A stretch of 60,805 nt of DNA from Chloromonas sp. AAM2 (lineage: Eukaryota; Chlorophyta; Chlorophyceae; Chlamydomonadales; Chlamydomonadaceae), in assembly GCA_004335635.1 (NCBI GenBank), contig QAXH01004325.1, forward strand, positions 934 to 61,738. The letters are read 5' to 3'. A program made the position numbers and the translations under genes. Shown here piece after piece: positions 47,325 through 58,795 of this stretch (positions are counted from its first letter, which is position 1; every line of letters starts with the position of its first letter). Below the pieces are notes generated by a model. That model ran no database searches. It had not been told where the DNA came from and worked only from the letters and a program-made list of their open reading frames with translations.

Positions 47325-49864
47325 GGCTAGGCGATTTTACGCCTGCGCTTGGTCTTGGGCTTGGGCTGAGCGATGAAGTCACGCCAAAGGTTGTCGTACG
47401 CGTCCAGGGAGAGACCAGCCTTGAGGTCCTTGACTGGACGCCAGATGGGCTAGTCCTCGTCCGAGAACTTGACTAGAATGGCCATGCGTGAGCCAGTACC
47501 TCGAACTGCACGGAAAGACTCAACATGAGAATGAACCTCGCCATCAACAAGGTCAGGGGGCCAGAGTCTAGAAAGGGCTTGAGCCTGGAGATGTAAATGA
47601 CTGGATGGACTTTCTGGAAGGCAAGCGGCCGGTAAGCAACTGGAGAGATCACGTCTGTGATTTCAAAGAGACCATGGAAACGAGCAGAGCAGTTGCGGAC
47701 AGCCAACTGGGGCACAGCGGGCAAGTTACTGAAGTGGTCAACTGACAAGAGGACTTTGTCACCAACCTGGAATGTGCCAGAGCGATGCCTGCGGTCATAG
47801 GCTAGAGACTGTCGTTCCTGAGCCTGACGTAGGCAGTCCTTGGCATGCTTGAGGTTGTCCTTGATTCGCTGGGCAAACGCCAGAGCAGATGGGTCGGGTC
47901 TGGACGTAGAGGGCACCAAGAGGACAGAGGGGTGGTTGGCAGAGGACAGAGCAAGGCGAGTGCCGGTGAGCTGGAACAAGGGACGCCAGAATTCAGAGGT
48001 GAACTTGGAATCACGATCAGAGACAATGGTTTGGGGCAGGCCATGGTTGACAAACACATGGTTGAAGAAGAGTTTGGCAGTGTCTGGAGCAGTGGCAGCA
48101 GTGAATGTGGGAATGCAAATCATCATCTTAGACATGCGGTCAACAAAGACAGCGATTGCATCAAAGCCACTGGAAGTCGGAGGGAGGTGAATGATGAAAT
48201 CCATGGAGATGGATTGCCAGTTGTGGTCTGGAATGGGCATGAGGCTTAGAGGTTTCTGGTTGGGAGCTTTGTTGCGCTGGCAGGCCGGGCATGTACGCAC
48301 ATAGTCACGCACAGACACAGCCAGAAGAAGGAATCTTGAAGACGGGCTAGAGTTTTGTTCTTACCGAGATGCCCAGCAGAAGGCGGATCATGTGCCTCAT
48401 AAAGAAGCGCACGTCGGAGGACGCCGTCTGGTATGTAAAGACGCTTGAACTTTCCCTGGTAGCAGCAACCGTCCTGGATGACAAAGGGGCTGGTAAGAGC
48501 GCGCGGAATGCCAGACTGCACAGAAGACAGCACAGCAGAGTATTCAGGATCAAGCAAACCTTGGGATTGAACTTCAGACAAGAGAGCACGCTGTCTGGGC
48601 GAGGCGTGCACTTGAACAGAGCTGGCGGTGAATGCAGACATGAGAGTGTGATCATGACGCCTAGATAAAGCATCTGCTACCACATTTTCTGCACCAGGGA
48701 TATGCTGAATGTGCAAATCGTACTCTGATATCAGCTGAGCCCACCGAGCTTGCATGCCGGTTAGGTCCTTTTTGGTTAGGGAATGCACGAGTGGAGTGTT
48801 ATCACTGAGGAGCTGGACTGGATGCAAGGAAGATAGCAAGTAATGCCTCCACTTGGTCAGGGCATGCACTACTGCAAACAATTCCTTGTCATGCACTGTG
48901 TAGTTGATTTGGTTGCACGTTGAGTTTCTTGGACTCGTAGGCAATGACACGTTCACTAGGACCTTCTCCCTGAGACAACACAGCCCCCTCTGCGATTTGA
49001 GATGCGTCAGTGTGAAGGCGAAAGGGCTGATGGGGATCAGGCAAGGCTAGCACAGGTGCAGTGCAAAGTGCATGCTTGAGCTGCTCGAATGCCTCTGAGC
49101 AGTCCACACAAAAGGCGCATCACCTGTCAATTCATGCAAAGGACGTGCAATGCGAGCATAGCCTTGTACGAACCGACGATAGAAATTGGCGAGGCCCAGG
49201 AAGGAGCTGACGTGTGGCAGTTGGAGTGGGCCACTTGGCGATGGCATCCAGCTTGGATGGATCGCAGGCGACGCCGTTGGGTGAAACGACGAAGCCCAAG
49301 AACTTGGCGGTGGAATCACCAAAGTTGCATTTGACATCTTGAGGCGGATACCATGCTGGACAAGACGGGACAAGACTTGACCGAGATGCTCGCGATGCGG
49401 CGCAGCGCTAGGACTGTAGCAGATCACGTCATCCATGCAGGTAGCAAGGCATACATCCTCATGCACCCTGGGAAGGGGGTACTTGTTCTTGGTGGTGATG
49501 GCGTTGAGCGCCCGATAATCAACACACATGCGTAGAGTACCATCTGCCTTCTTGACGAAGAGAACAGATGCGCCATAGGGAGAAGTGGATGGGCGGATGT
49601 GCTGTTTCTCCAATAGCTCCTGAATGGTAGCCTTGCATGCCTTGAGTTCATGAAGTGCCAGGCGGGTGACTGGACGACTAGGGATGGGGGCACCAGGGGG
49701 TGTGATGATCTCCATGTCAATGCCTGGGTGCTCGGCAGATGATGCAGCCGCTAGAGATGCCTTCGGCTTCCCCTCACATGGAGGTGGGGGAGAAGACGGG
49801 GCCTGGATAAGTGTACGAGTAGGTGGAGTCCCAGATGGGCTCGTCGGGTCAGGGGTGTGAGAAC
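47325..49864 (-). pseudogene. Broken Ty3/gypsy pol: reverse transcriptase, RNase H, integrase
   Basis: From right to left: a Pro-rich segment; the RT start (LLEKQHIRPSTSPYGASVLF, LRMCVDYRALNAITTKNKYP) at about 49480-49660; then a jump from KYPLPR straight to MDDVICYS near 49475, so about 65 residues of fingers/palm, including the first catalytic Asp region, are gone. A frame change follows and FLGLANFYRRFVQGYARIAR resumes at about 49150. RNase H: LHTDASQIAEGAVLSQG (about 49000) and, in another frame, YTVHDKELFAVVHALTKWRH. Integrase: zinc region and CPACQRNKAPNQKP, core MDFIIHLP and SDRDSKFTSEFW, then LSSANHPS runs directly into a C-terminal part, so the catalytic Glu segment is missing near 47930. 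The C-terminal end has an in-frame stop near 47450 and a basic tail (PKPKTKRRRKIA). It is non-functional. Confidence 0.92.
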
Positions 49865-50686
49865 NNNNNNNNNNNNNNNNNNNNNNNNNNNNNNNNNNNN
49901 NNNNNNNNNNNNNNNNNNNNNNNNNNNNNNNNNNNNNNNNNNNNNNNNNNNNNNNNNNNNNNNNNNNNNNNNNNNNNNNNNNNNNNNNNNNNNNNNNNNN
50001 NNNNNNNNNNNNNNNNNNNNNNNNNNNNNNNNNNNNNNNNNNNNNNNNNNNNNNNNNNNNNNNNNNNNNNNNNNNNNNNNNNNNNNNNNNNNNNNNNNNN
50101 NNNNNNNNNNNNNNNNNNNNNNNNNNNNNNNNNNNNNNNNNNNNNNNNNNNNNNNNNNNNNNNNNNNNNNNNNNNNNNNNNNNNNNNNNNNNNNNNNNNN
50201 NNNNNNNNNNNNNNNNNNNNNNNNNNNNNNNNNNNNNNNNNNNNNNNNNNNNNNNNNNNNNNNNNNNNNNNNNNNNNNNNNNNNNNNNNNNNNNNNNNNN
50301 NNNNNNNNNNNNNNNNNNNNNNNNNNNNNNNNNNNNNNNNNNNNNNNNNNNNNNNNNNNNNNNNNNNNNNNNNNNNNNNNNNNNNNNNNNNNNNNNNNNN
50401 NNNNNNNNNNNNNNNNNNNNNNNNNNNNNNNNNNNNNNNNNNNNNNNNNNNNNNNNNNNNNNNNNNNNNNNNNNNNNNNNNNNNNNNNNNNNNNNNNNNN
50501 NNNNNNNNNNNNNNNNNNNNNNNNNNNNNNNNNNNNNNNNNNNNNNNNNNNNNNNNNNNNNNNNNNNNNNNNNNNNNNNNNNNNNNNNNNNNNNNNNNNN
50601 NNNNNNNNNNNNNNNNNNNNNNNNNNNNNNNNNNNNNNNNNNNNNNNNNNNNNNNNNNNNNNNNNNNNNNNNNNNNNNNNNNNNNN
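49865..50686. other. Assembly gap (822 N)
   Basis: The gap lies inside the retroelement and hides the primer-binding site, gag, protease and about half of the 5' LTR. The number of Ns may not be the real length: gag plus protease normally need more than 800 bp. Confidence 0.98.
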
Positions 50687-50776
50687 GGCTGGTCACACTA
50701 GTCACTAACGGTCTCAACTGTCAAGAAACAGCAAAGGAAGAAAGCATCGCGGAAGGCGAGAGTTGATACCGTTGCA
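50687..50776 (-). repeat. 5' LTR of the Ty3/gypsy element, visible part
   Basis: The last 90 bp match 47088-47177; differences include GGCTGG against GGCCGG and AGTTGAT against AGCTGAT. It is followed by the target-site duplication TCATG at 50777-50781. Confidence 0.92.
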
Positions 50777-50781
50777 TCATG
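50777..50781. other. Target-site duplication, right copy (TCATG)
   Basis: Matches 46973-46977 and fixes the right boundary of the LTR element. Confidence 0.9.
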
Positions 50782-52099
50782 TATATGCATTCATGAGGGC
50801 ACCGAGCTGTTCTGTGGCTGGCTGCCCGTGTGCAAAGCAGCCCGTCGGTTGAGAGTTGCTGGAGCTCTTTCACTGCCTGTGAAACGGCTTGTCGAAGCTC
50901 ATGCCCTCATGTGGTGCAGAGTTCACCCAGTCTGTACCATGGCAATTCTCTGATTATCAATTATCCAGACTCCAGAATTGATTCGTTCGCCTCTGTTGCA
51001 AGGCTCCAAAATTCGCGAGCTTGAGCGCACGCAGGGTAGAACAACGCTTCATACTATGAATAATAATGATAGGCAAGCGGGTTGAGCATGCAACAATCAA
51101 GGCCGGCGTAGCTTGCTCAGGCTCGCCTCCCTTGTCAGGGCACAGCAACCAGACCAGTCTGAACACCTTGCACCCAGGGAACGTCTTATGGGGAAGTCAG
51201 AGACGGCGTAGGGTTATCTGGACGGGAAATCTTCAAGGGACACCAGCAAGGTTGCCGCCATGTTATACATACCTTGTTGTTTTGCTGGGTTTTCTGCTTG
51301 GCCAATGGCTGGCCAAAGCAACCTCTCTTATGGGCAAGTTAGATGGAGTTTATGGGCAGATTAGATGTGGGGGATGTTGTACATACAGTGATAGTCCCTA
51401 TTTCCGATCGGCCTAGCATCCGATCAGCCTTTATGATCTTTGCTGTAAGGGGAATCGCACCCCATGGTGGGTCTGTTGACCACCAGTATTGGGAGATACA
51501 GTCAAGCAACTCAACCTTCCCTTGAATGCTCCCTTCAGTGGGCTATGCATGAACATACCTTGAAGATTGCCATTGCTGGGTTGCGTGTTTGGCCTGGCCA
51601 TGGGTTGCCAGCTCTTGAGGCCACGCTGAGAGCTTCCTAGCCAGTGATACTGCTCCCGTGATTGCTTGATCCCCAATCTTTTATTGTTATGTTAGGTACA
51701 TAAAAGTTGGTATTAGAGGGGGGGGGGGTGTAAATTGCTCGGGAGGTACGGGAAAACGGGAAGAAGTGGATAGATAGGAGTGAAGTTGGTCCTATGCACG
51801 GCAGCCCGGTACGTACCTCCTGGTGACTGGTCTGGGAGCATGCACCGACAAGCATTCACCAGTCGCATCGCGACCGTTTTGCATGTCCAGTTTTGCGACG
51901 GGATCGCTCGGCGACGGCTCCATCTCAGCGCGAGAGCGACACACCTGTGGAATGCTGCAAATAGCAGCTACACGGGCATGCGTCTTCCTTTTAATCATTG
52001 GTTAATCAACAGTTCGTTAGATTCGTACGCATGAAATTACTTGTTTCACTTTGCTTATACCCCACTCCCAAAACCTGGTATCCACACAGTCCTGCCCAA
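50782..52099. other. Intergenic region right of the LTR element
   Basis: No gene recognised. It contains an 11-G run at 51718-51728. Several short open frames have no protein-like character. Confidence 0.45.
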
Positions 52100-54399
52100 T
52101 GCAGATTTCTTTGCTCAAGGCCTTTCGTTCAAAGATGACACGTGGATCGCAGACTTGAAGTCCCCAGTGACCGGGGGCCTGTTGCGCGCCTCTATCCTCG
52201 TGGTACTGTCCAGGTGTGTGCTTGCCTAACAATGCGCCACACACGGTCCCTACACCAGCCCTGCCTAAAACGAACTGTCTGTCAGCTGTTCAGCCATTGA
52301 CGCTGTATGCAGGTACAAGGACTGGGACTCGCTTCTCCTGTTGCAACCGTTGTGGAAGGAGGGAGACAACAAAGCCCGACAAGCAGTCATCACCAAGTTC
52401 CTGGATGCATCCCGTGTCAGCCCGGATCTTCTGGCAGACATGCAGCGCCTACGTGAATTGGCGGCAGCTACAAAATCCAGGGCCCAGGAATGCCTGGCTG
52501 CAATTGGCTACTCATCCACTGCAGCGTCACAAGCACCCAGCCCACATTTGGCTGAACCAGCAGCAACAGCCTGCAATCCAGCACAGACTGTGCTCACACC
52601 AGGCCCAGCATTGAAGGGCTTACCCAATACACGCGCTGCTCATGTAACCAGCCTCCATTTGGCTGTACCAGCAGCAACAGCCAGCAAACCAGCTCAGACT
52701 GTGCCCGCACCAGGCGCAGCCTTGACCACCTTACAAAGTATACGAGCTGCACAAAGTATACGAGCTGCTCACGTGCCAGCACCTGTTGAAGCACAGTCAG
52801 CACCAGGTGCCAGCTCCAATCACGCTGCCCATGTAAGTCCGGATCAACTGCAACGTCAACGTACCCAGGACAATTCCAAAACTGACGCAAAACTGTTGCC
52901 CACGTCATGTGCACACACCAACCATTTTAAGCCCAACTTAGGGCTCCGTACCAACTGAAATACGTACCATGCGCCCCATGCTACCATTCACGTGTTCTGG
53001 GCAGCAACACAGCTGATGAGCTGGCATCCTGGGAAGACTTCCTTACACGACCAGGCTCAGACAACACCATAGTGGTGGAGCATGCTCCCACCTCCCTGCC
53101 ACTCACCATACGCAGCATGAGGACGCTCAGAGATGGCACATGGCTGAACGACGAAGTGATCAATGTGTCCATGGCTCTCCTGCAGGTGTGCGACATACAA
53201 CATCAGCTGCTGCAAATGTCTGCTGCTTTACTGTCCTGACAGCTGCTGAGTAAGCTGAGCAAGTAATATTGAGTGCGTGTGCTGATGGCCTGCTTTCCTT
53301 GGTACTCAGGAACGAGACGCAAAGCTGAGCAGGCATCCTGGTGGACGCCCTCCAAATGCACTTAAGGTCCACTACTTCTCAACGTTCTTCCTGAACAAGC
53401 TGTGGAAGGTGAAGTGGCAAGTGCTGCAGTGTACGCCTATCTGATATCAGACTAGGCTGCATAAACAAAGCCTGTCATGCAATGAGCACCCACATGTATT
53501 GTTCCACCTGGTGCAGGACGCCGGGACGTACAGTTATCAACGTGTGTCACGCTGGACGACACCTGAAAATCTGAAGCGCTATGGCCAGGTGAGCATCTTG
53601 TGCGCAGTCAACCTTGTCAGCACGTGTATTACATGTGTGCCCAACCTATGTGCGCAGACGTGCAGCAGCGTGCTGGACTGCGACATGCTGATCATTCCTG
53701 TGCACGTGGACCAGGACCACTGGAGTACAGCATGCATACACCTGAAGGAGCGTCGACTCAAATACTGGCACTCGATTGCGGTAGGTGCAAGCAGCCCATA
53801 CTGGCAGGAGCAACTGACGAACCAGCCTGACTGACGCCAACCCTGAAAAAACCGACTGTACACAAATGGATCAGCTGTTGTTGATACAGTGGCTGAAACT
53901 GAGACCCTTCCACCTGCAGACTGGATCCAGCCCAGTGCTGGCCTTCCTGGCACAGTGGGTGGTAGACGAGGCCAACAACAAGCTGGGTGTCGGGACGCCG
54001 GAAGCCCAGCTTTGGGCTGACGCACTGACCTGGCCACGCGGCCTACCTGCAACGGTCCCACAACAACACAACAACGTGGACTGTGGTGTGTTCGCCATCA
54101 TGTCTGCAGCGTATGGTGGGGCAAGCAAGTGAGTGGTGCAAGTACAAGCCAGGTGCTGAGCTGTGTGAAGCAGACACCAACACTGGCAGCTTGCCAGCAG
54201 ACAAACATGCCTAGTTGTCCTCGCCACACCATGTGCGTGTGATGGAGCGGATGTATATGGTTCAGTGGGCTGTACCACTCACTGGTCGCCGCTGCTACTA
54301 CTGTGCTGCAGGCCGTTGAACTACATACAGGAAGACATGCCCGTCGTGCGCCGTCGCCTCATGCATGACCTGTCCAAACTCAAATGGTCCATCACATGA
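52100..54399 (+). CDS. Ulp1/SENP-like (C48) cysteine peptidase with altered active site
   Basis: The C-terminal half is a Ulp1-type SUMO peptidase fold: exons ending at 53185 (LTIRSMRTLRDGTWLNDEVI), about 53311-53408 (LKVHYFSTFFLNKLWK), 53518-53588, 53660-53779 (MLIIPVHVDQDHWSTACIHL), about 53920-54129 (VPQQHNNVDCGVFAIMSAAY) and 54313-54399 (stop TGA). The catalytic His (DQDHW), the oxyanion Gln (PQQ) and Cys (DCGVF) are present, but the YxDS position reads YWHSI: the catalytic Asp is His (codon CAC at 53769-53771). The N-terminal half (from about 52105, FFAQGLSFKDDTWIADLKSP; 52316 on, YKDWDSLLLLQPLWKEGDNK) is Ala/Pro/Gln-rich with two diverged repeats of about 37 residues (52540-52772). C48 enzymes remove SUMO-like modifiers; some are carried by DNA transposons. 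The join between the N-terminal exon and the peptidase is not settled, so these could be two genes. Confidence 0.7.
52540..52772 (+). repeat. Coding tandem repeat, 2 units of about 110 bp
   Basis: Encodes HLAEPAATACNPAQTVLTPG then HLAVPAATASKPAQTVPAPG with similar tails (NTRAAHV, SIRAAHV). An extra 18-bp direct duplication (ACAAAGTATACGAGCTGC twice) sits at about 52733-52768. Confidence 0.8.
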
Positions 54400-54424
54400 T
54401 GATGACGGAGGCAGAGTTACTGTG

Positions 54425-54515
54425 CACATCTTCAGACCATCTCAGACATGGCTACAGTTGGGTATGCAATAACGTGTTCAACTGACCCAGCACATGTTCA
54501 GACCACCTCAGACAT
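54425..54515 (+). repeat. Short tandem duplication after the peptidase gene
   Basis: TTCAGACCATCTCAGACATGG recurs about 65 bp later as TTCAGACCACCTCAGACATGG. Confidence 0.65.
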
Positions 54516-54767
54516 GGGCTCACATTGTTCAATGTGTTTTCAGGGCATAAATCTGGTCCCATAGGTGCCTGCGCCACTGCCCCTGCTTCTGTGCATAGTT
54601 GTAGTCATGTGGTGATGCCTGGTGATGTTTGGGGATGCTTGCATGCCTGCTTGCAACAGCGTGATTGCAAACGTGCAGGAAGTGTACGCAGACGCCGTGC
54701 AAGTGTTTGAAGCAACAAATGAGCGGTGTCGCATCATTTCTGGTGTACGACATGCCTGGCCAAACCG

Positions 54768-55114
54768 CTACAGCACAGACGGCCGTAGGAGAGCACGTCA
54801 TTCAGCTGTTTGCCACACCATGCAGCGACTGGTAGCACACGGGCCGCGGTTTGCCACACCATGCTCACCTTTCGATAAACGGCCTCGCCGTCCTTGTCTG
54901 CATCGGTCAGCCATGCGACCACGTCCTCCACTGTCGTGTTGTGCCGTATCGTGTCTGCCATAAGTCAGTCAGGTGTGACCGGGTAGCCCTGGAAACCCGG
55001 GAAGCAAACCCAGAAAAAGCGCAGACTTTCCTGAAACCCAGGAAACCCGTTACAGTCTCCACCGGCACATAATTTATTTGATTCAACAGATAGCCTTTGG
55101 TGAACAGTGACACC
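54768..55114 (-). repeat. Large inverted repeat, left arm (about 347 bp)
   Basis: Pairs with 55383-55735, with roughly 95% identity by eye and a few small indels. Read on the minus strand it carries a copy of the first exon of the gene starting at 55536 (ADTIRHNTTVEDVVAWLTDA), including its ATG and GTGAGC donor, plus about 150 bp of upstream sequence. Confidence 0.88.
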
Positions 55115-55382
55115 AATTGGTGCTGTTTGGGGATGCCAGACATCCCAAACCACGACATGTAAGAGTGCAGTTTGTGCCACCGTGTAAGTAGCCATGACCC
55201 CAAACCTGCTCACATGGAGACTGCTGGGCCAGTCTTACTCACTGTGCCTCCAACGCTTCTCACAGTGCCTGAATCGCACAGCTGCAGCACTGCAGCACAC
55301 ACTGCACACACGCAAAGCCCCAACAACTGCACTGTAAACAGCATTGTGAGCAGCAACTGTTTGGACAGCTGGCGCTATCAGA

Positions 55383-55735
55383 GGTGTCACTGTTCACCAA
55401 AGGCTATCTGTTCAATTAAATAAATTATGTGCCGGTGGAGACTGTAACGGCTTTCCTGGGTTTCAGGAAAGTCTGCGCTTTTTCTGGGTTTGCTTCCCGG
55501 GTTTCCAGGGCCACCCGGTCACACCTGACTGACTTATGGCAGACATGATACGGCACAACACGACAGTGGAGGACATGGTCGCATGGCTGACTGATGCAGA
55601 CAAGGACGGCGAGGCCGATTATCGAAAGGTGAGCATGGTGTGGCAAACCGCGGCCCGTGTGCTACCAGCCGCTGCATGGTGTGGCAAACCTCTGCTCTCC
55701 TACGGCCGCCAGTGCTGGGCCTGCTGTACGGAGAT
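55383..55735 (+). repeat. Large inverted repeat, right arm (about 353 bp)
   Basis: Partner of 54768-55114, separated by a 268-bp spacer. It holds the start codon and first exon of the unknown gene at 55536. Confidence 0.88.
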
Positions 55736-58320
55736 GTACTTGGTTGCACTGACATTGCCGGGGGTGTTCGCGCAGGCGGAACGAGACGCATGGTTCCAGA
55801 ATAACTCTCTGGATGGGGAACACAGTACCACGCTGCAATTCTGGGCATTGTGGCTGCAGTTCAAACTGACTCTGCCCCCGCAACACTTCACCTTCGTCAG
55901 CAAGGTCGGGCCCATGTCATAGGGTGTCACATAACGTTTTTTTGGCCGCATTGGCCGACCTCGGCACCTCAAGCGATGAGCCTGAGCTTGCCGTGACGTG
56001 CCGGCAGAGACGCATCTGCCTATAGCTTCAGTTTCAGTAGCCGTGGTCCCAGTCGCGCGTTCTTCGACCGTTTTCGACGCTGAATGTTCAGCGTCAGATT
56101 TTGCGAAATGGCTGTTCACCCAGGGCGTCTCCATCCATGGTGAGGGGCTCTGCTTGTAGCTTATGTTTGGCACATTGCGACAAGCTGCTCACGTCCGTCC
56201 GGGTCGCAAAGTCCAGCTTGCAAGGTCCATTTTTAAAAGTGCATAAACCTGACCAGGGTTTTGGGTGCAGAACACTGGAAAGCCCCTCTCAGCGCACGCG
56301 GGCAAGCCGAACGGGCGCACGGCCAAGCGCCTGAGGAGAGCTGCTGAGCAGCATGCAACCTACGTCAGGCGGCGTGCCAAGCATGCAGCCTGTAATTTCA
56401 CGGGTTGGCCGCTTATGTGCCATTCAATCCTGGGCCCGACCGCAAACAGCAGCCATGGACTGTTGCAGATGGCACTTCCCTCAGACACGCCACCTTCATC
56501 CACGCTACTTGCACCTGCGTGACAACGGTAACAAACCTGTACAACATCAGGTTTTCTTCTTTTCTTGCAGTTGCACGGCCTCATGTGTTGGACATGTTAC
56601 ATGTTGCAGAGAACACAGCAGAGAACACAGCAGGAGTTGTGGCAAGTGCTTGGATTCCAGGATGCAGATCGCCTCAAACAGCGTCTCTAAAACGGCTCAC
56701 CGTTGGTATGTACGCAGCCGTTGCTGTTCCTGCCAGCATGACCATCCAGGCATTGCCGTAACTGGACCTGCTGTCTTGCATGCAGAATCTCAACAACAAC
56801 ACGGCAGGCCCAAGTAGCAGCGCACTGTACCGAACAGTATGTACCTGCATCTGCAGCACACTGTAGCATGCTGAAACACATCTTGATTTCTCTGATCCGC
56901 TGCACAGGACCAGAAACTTGATGCATCAAGTAGCTCCAAGGCTAATCAGGAAAGCAAGAAGCAGGCAAGTGGTGAAGGAGTACTCAACAGCTATGGGACG
57001 CACAACCAGCGCCAGATGCCACGGCACCGCCCATACTCGCAGCTCACACATGGCCCAGGGCCCTGGCACAGACACTGCAATACAGCACAACACCAGACTT
57101 GCCCAGATGACTTGTCAGAACCCATGCGCAAAAGCCAAGTGACAATAACCATGACATTATGCTGTTGCTATGTTCGTCCTCTCTGCCCACGTTGAAATTG
57201 ACTTCAAGTGCTGACAGGCGGGATGCTGGTGTCAGTTTGTGAGCAACATTTTTCGTAACCACGCACAGAAGAACCAGTCAACATCACCAAATCATGCCCA
57301 GGCACCAGCGACACAGACACCAGCACAAATGGAGGACGGAACAGAACCGGGCCAAGCACAAGACCAGGGCCAAGAGGAAGTCCTGGATACCGAGGAGGTG
57401 AGAATGCTGACTGCCACATGCTAGCGTACTGTCAAGTGGTATACAGATCGGTATGGCACCCAGCATCCCACCTGTAGCAAATTCCAACCTGAAGTTCATC
57501 AACGTTTACAGTGCACAGCCCAAGCACCAGCACAGCCCATGGTCAAACGTTTGTCAATTGTTTGCAGTCTGCCTGGTTGCTGCTTGGTTGCTGCTTTGAA
57601 GTCGACTGTTTGCAGTCTGCCGGCTTGGTTGCTGCTTTGAATCTCGTGCCTGATGCTTTGACGTTTCTCAACAGCAACTTCCCATTGGCACCTGTTCACG
57701 TCACAGGATAGTGCCTATGGGCAGGCAGCTGAAAAGGAATACGCGGCCTTGGTTCAATACCCAGCCAAGCTCAAGAAACGCTTTCTGGAACTGCAACAAT
57801 GGAACTTGGAGTTCCTGGCCAGAGAGTTTCCTGCCAGGTGAGCCGAGCCCCCATCACATGCTTGCTCAACCCACAGCCTCTCACCACTGACAGCATGAAC
57901 ACAGGGACAGAGCAAGTGACGAGTCATTTCTTCAAGACAAGAAGGACGCCAACACCATAGAACTGAACAAGGCACACAAGGTCAGTCTTGGACCCATCAA
58001 TCAAAACCTGCATCTTGACCTGCTACGATATGTGCTTAGGGCCCTCTCCTGCTGCAAGGCGGGTGCCCCTGAATGGTGCTTTGCAATCATGTGCACCAGT
58101 TTTTCATCGCCTGACTACAGCCGCAGCGCAGGCAACAGCGGTGCCAGAAGAAAGCCAATGGCCAGCACTGGATGTTGAAATTCCACCCGCCAGCACAGCT
58201 ACTGTTGCCGAACAGGCGCGGCAGCTGTTGGCTTGGCTGCAGATGCAGACTTGTTGGAGTGCCCTGGTGGTCCTCATCCGTGCACAACATCCTGGTGCGG
58301 CTTGACGCTGCAAGCTGCCC
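55536..58320 (+). CDS. Unknown multi-exon gene
   Basis: Plausible exons, each with a splice signal on at least one side: 55536-55628 (MADMIRHNTTVEDMVAWLTD), 55776-55903 (FWALWLQFKLTLPPQHFTFV), about 56270-56395 (basic, GRTAKRLRRAAEQHATYVRR), about 56570-56700, about 56788-56835, about 56909-56963 (DQKLDASSSSKANQESKK; possible GC donor), about 57269-57397 (acidic, PGQAQDQGQEEVLDTEE), about 57708-57839 (YGQAAEKEYAALVQYPAKLK and FLELQQWNLEFLAREFP), about 57904-57981 and about 58129-58305. The first two exons join in phase 0. Parts look like a folded alpha-helical protein, others disordered; no domain is recognised. The model is a guess in the middle and at the 3' end. The first exon lies in an inverted duplication. 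Confidence 0.4.
57562..57645 (+). repeat. Imperfect 42-bp tandem duplication
   Basis: TTTGCAGTCTGCC followed by GGTTGCTGCTTTGAA-type sequence occurs twice in succession, in an apparent intron of the unknown gene. Confidence 0.7.
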
Positions 58321-58795
58321 TGAATTGCCTTGCCCTGCTCTGCCCCACCACATACCGCCCTGCCCTTGTTACTGTGTACCTGCAAAATCATGAGCCTGCA
58401 ATCTGTTACATGCTTGCTGCGCATGACCTGAAAGTCCCACCGCCACAGAACCATCCCACTTGCCAGCCTCCACCCATCCGCCAACAGCAGGGAAAGTTAC
58501 ATGCACCTTGAACCACGCCCTGCATCAGGTCACTGTCTGCACCTGACCCTGACCCTCACCCACCAGATTGGAAAGTAATGAAAAAAAACACACCACATTA
58601 TATGGGTTGTTGCAAGGAATTCTTGTTATTGGTAAGAGAGAAACGCTACTACCTACTTCACACGAATTACTACTGATTACTAATTGGATAATACGAGAGG
58701 GTACTAACTACACTGCTGATACAGGTGGTCCATGCTGTGCGACCAGCTTCCCGCGGCCACTCTTGCTCCCTATCAAAGCACAGACAGTATCCTGC

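Larger units (their letters stand above)
46978..50776 (-). mobile_element. Defective Ty3/gypsy LTR retrotransposon
   Basis: A complete insertion can be delimited. Both ends are TG...CA, the LTRs are 200 bp (left copy complete), and the flanks carry the 5-bp target-site duplication TCATG at 46973-46977 and 50777-50781. The element reads on the minus strand: 5' LTR at right (mostly in an N gap), then pol, polypurine tract and 3' LTR at left. Domain order RT, RNase H, integrase places it in Ty3/gypsy. Frameshifts, an in-frame stop and internal losses in RT and integrase show it cannot make a full polyprotein. Confidence 0.93.

Noticed and set aside
49047..50717. Single 556-codon open frame across the N gap
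   Set aside because: The continuity is created by Ns; the real sequence is unknown, and the visible part is broken pol.
52216..52614. Alternative open frame over the N-terminal exon of the peptidase gene
   Set aside because: The frame starting in the 52316 exon (KDWDSLLLLQPLWKEGDNKA) is more protein-like and carries the in-frame repeat; the other is a shadow.
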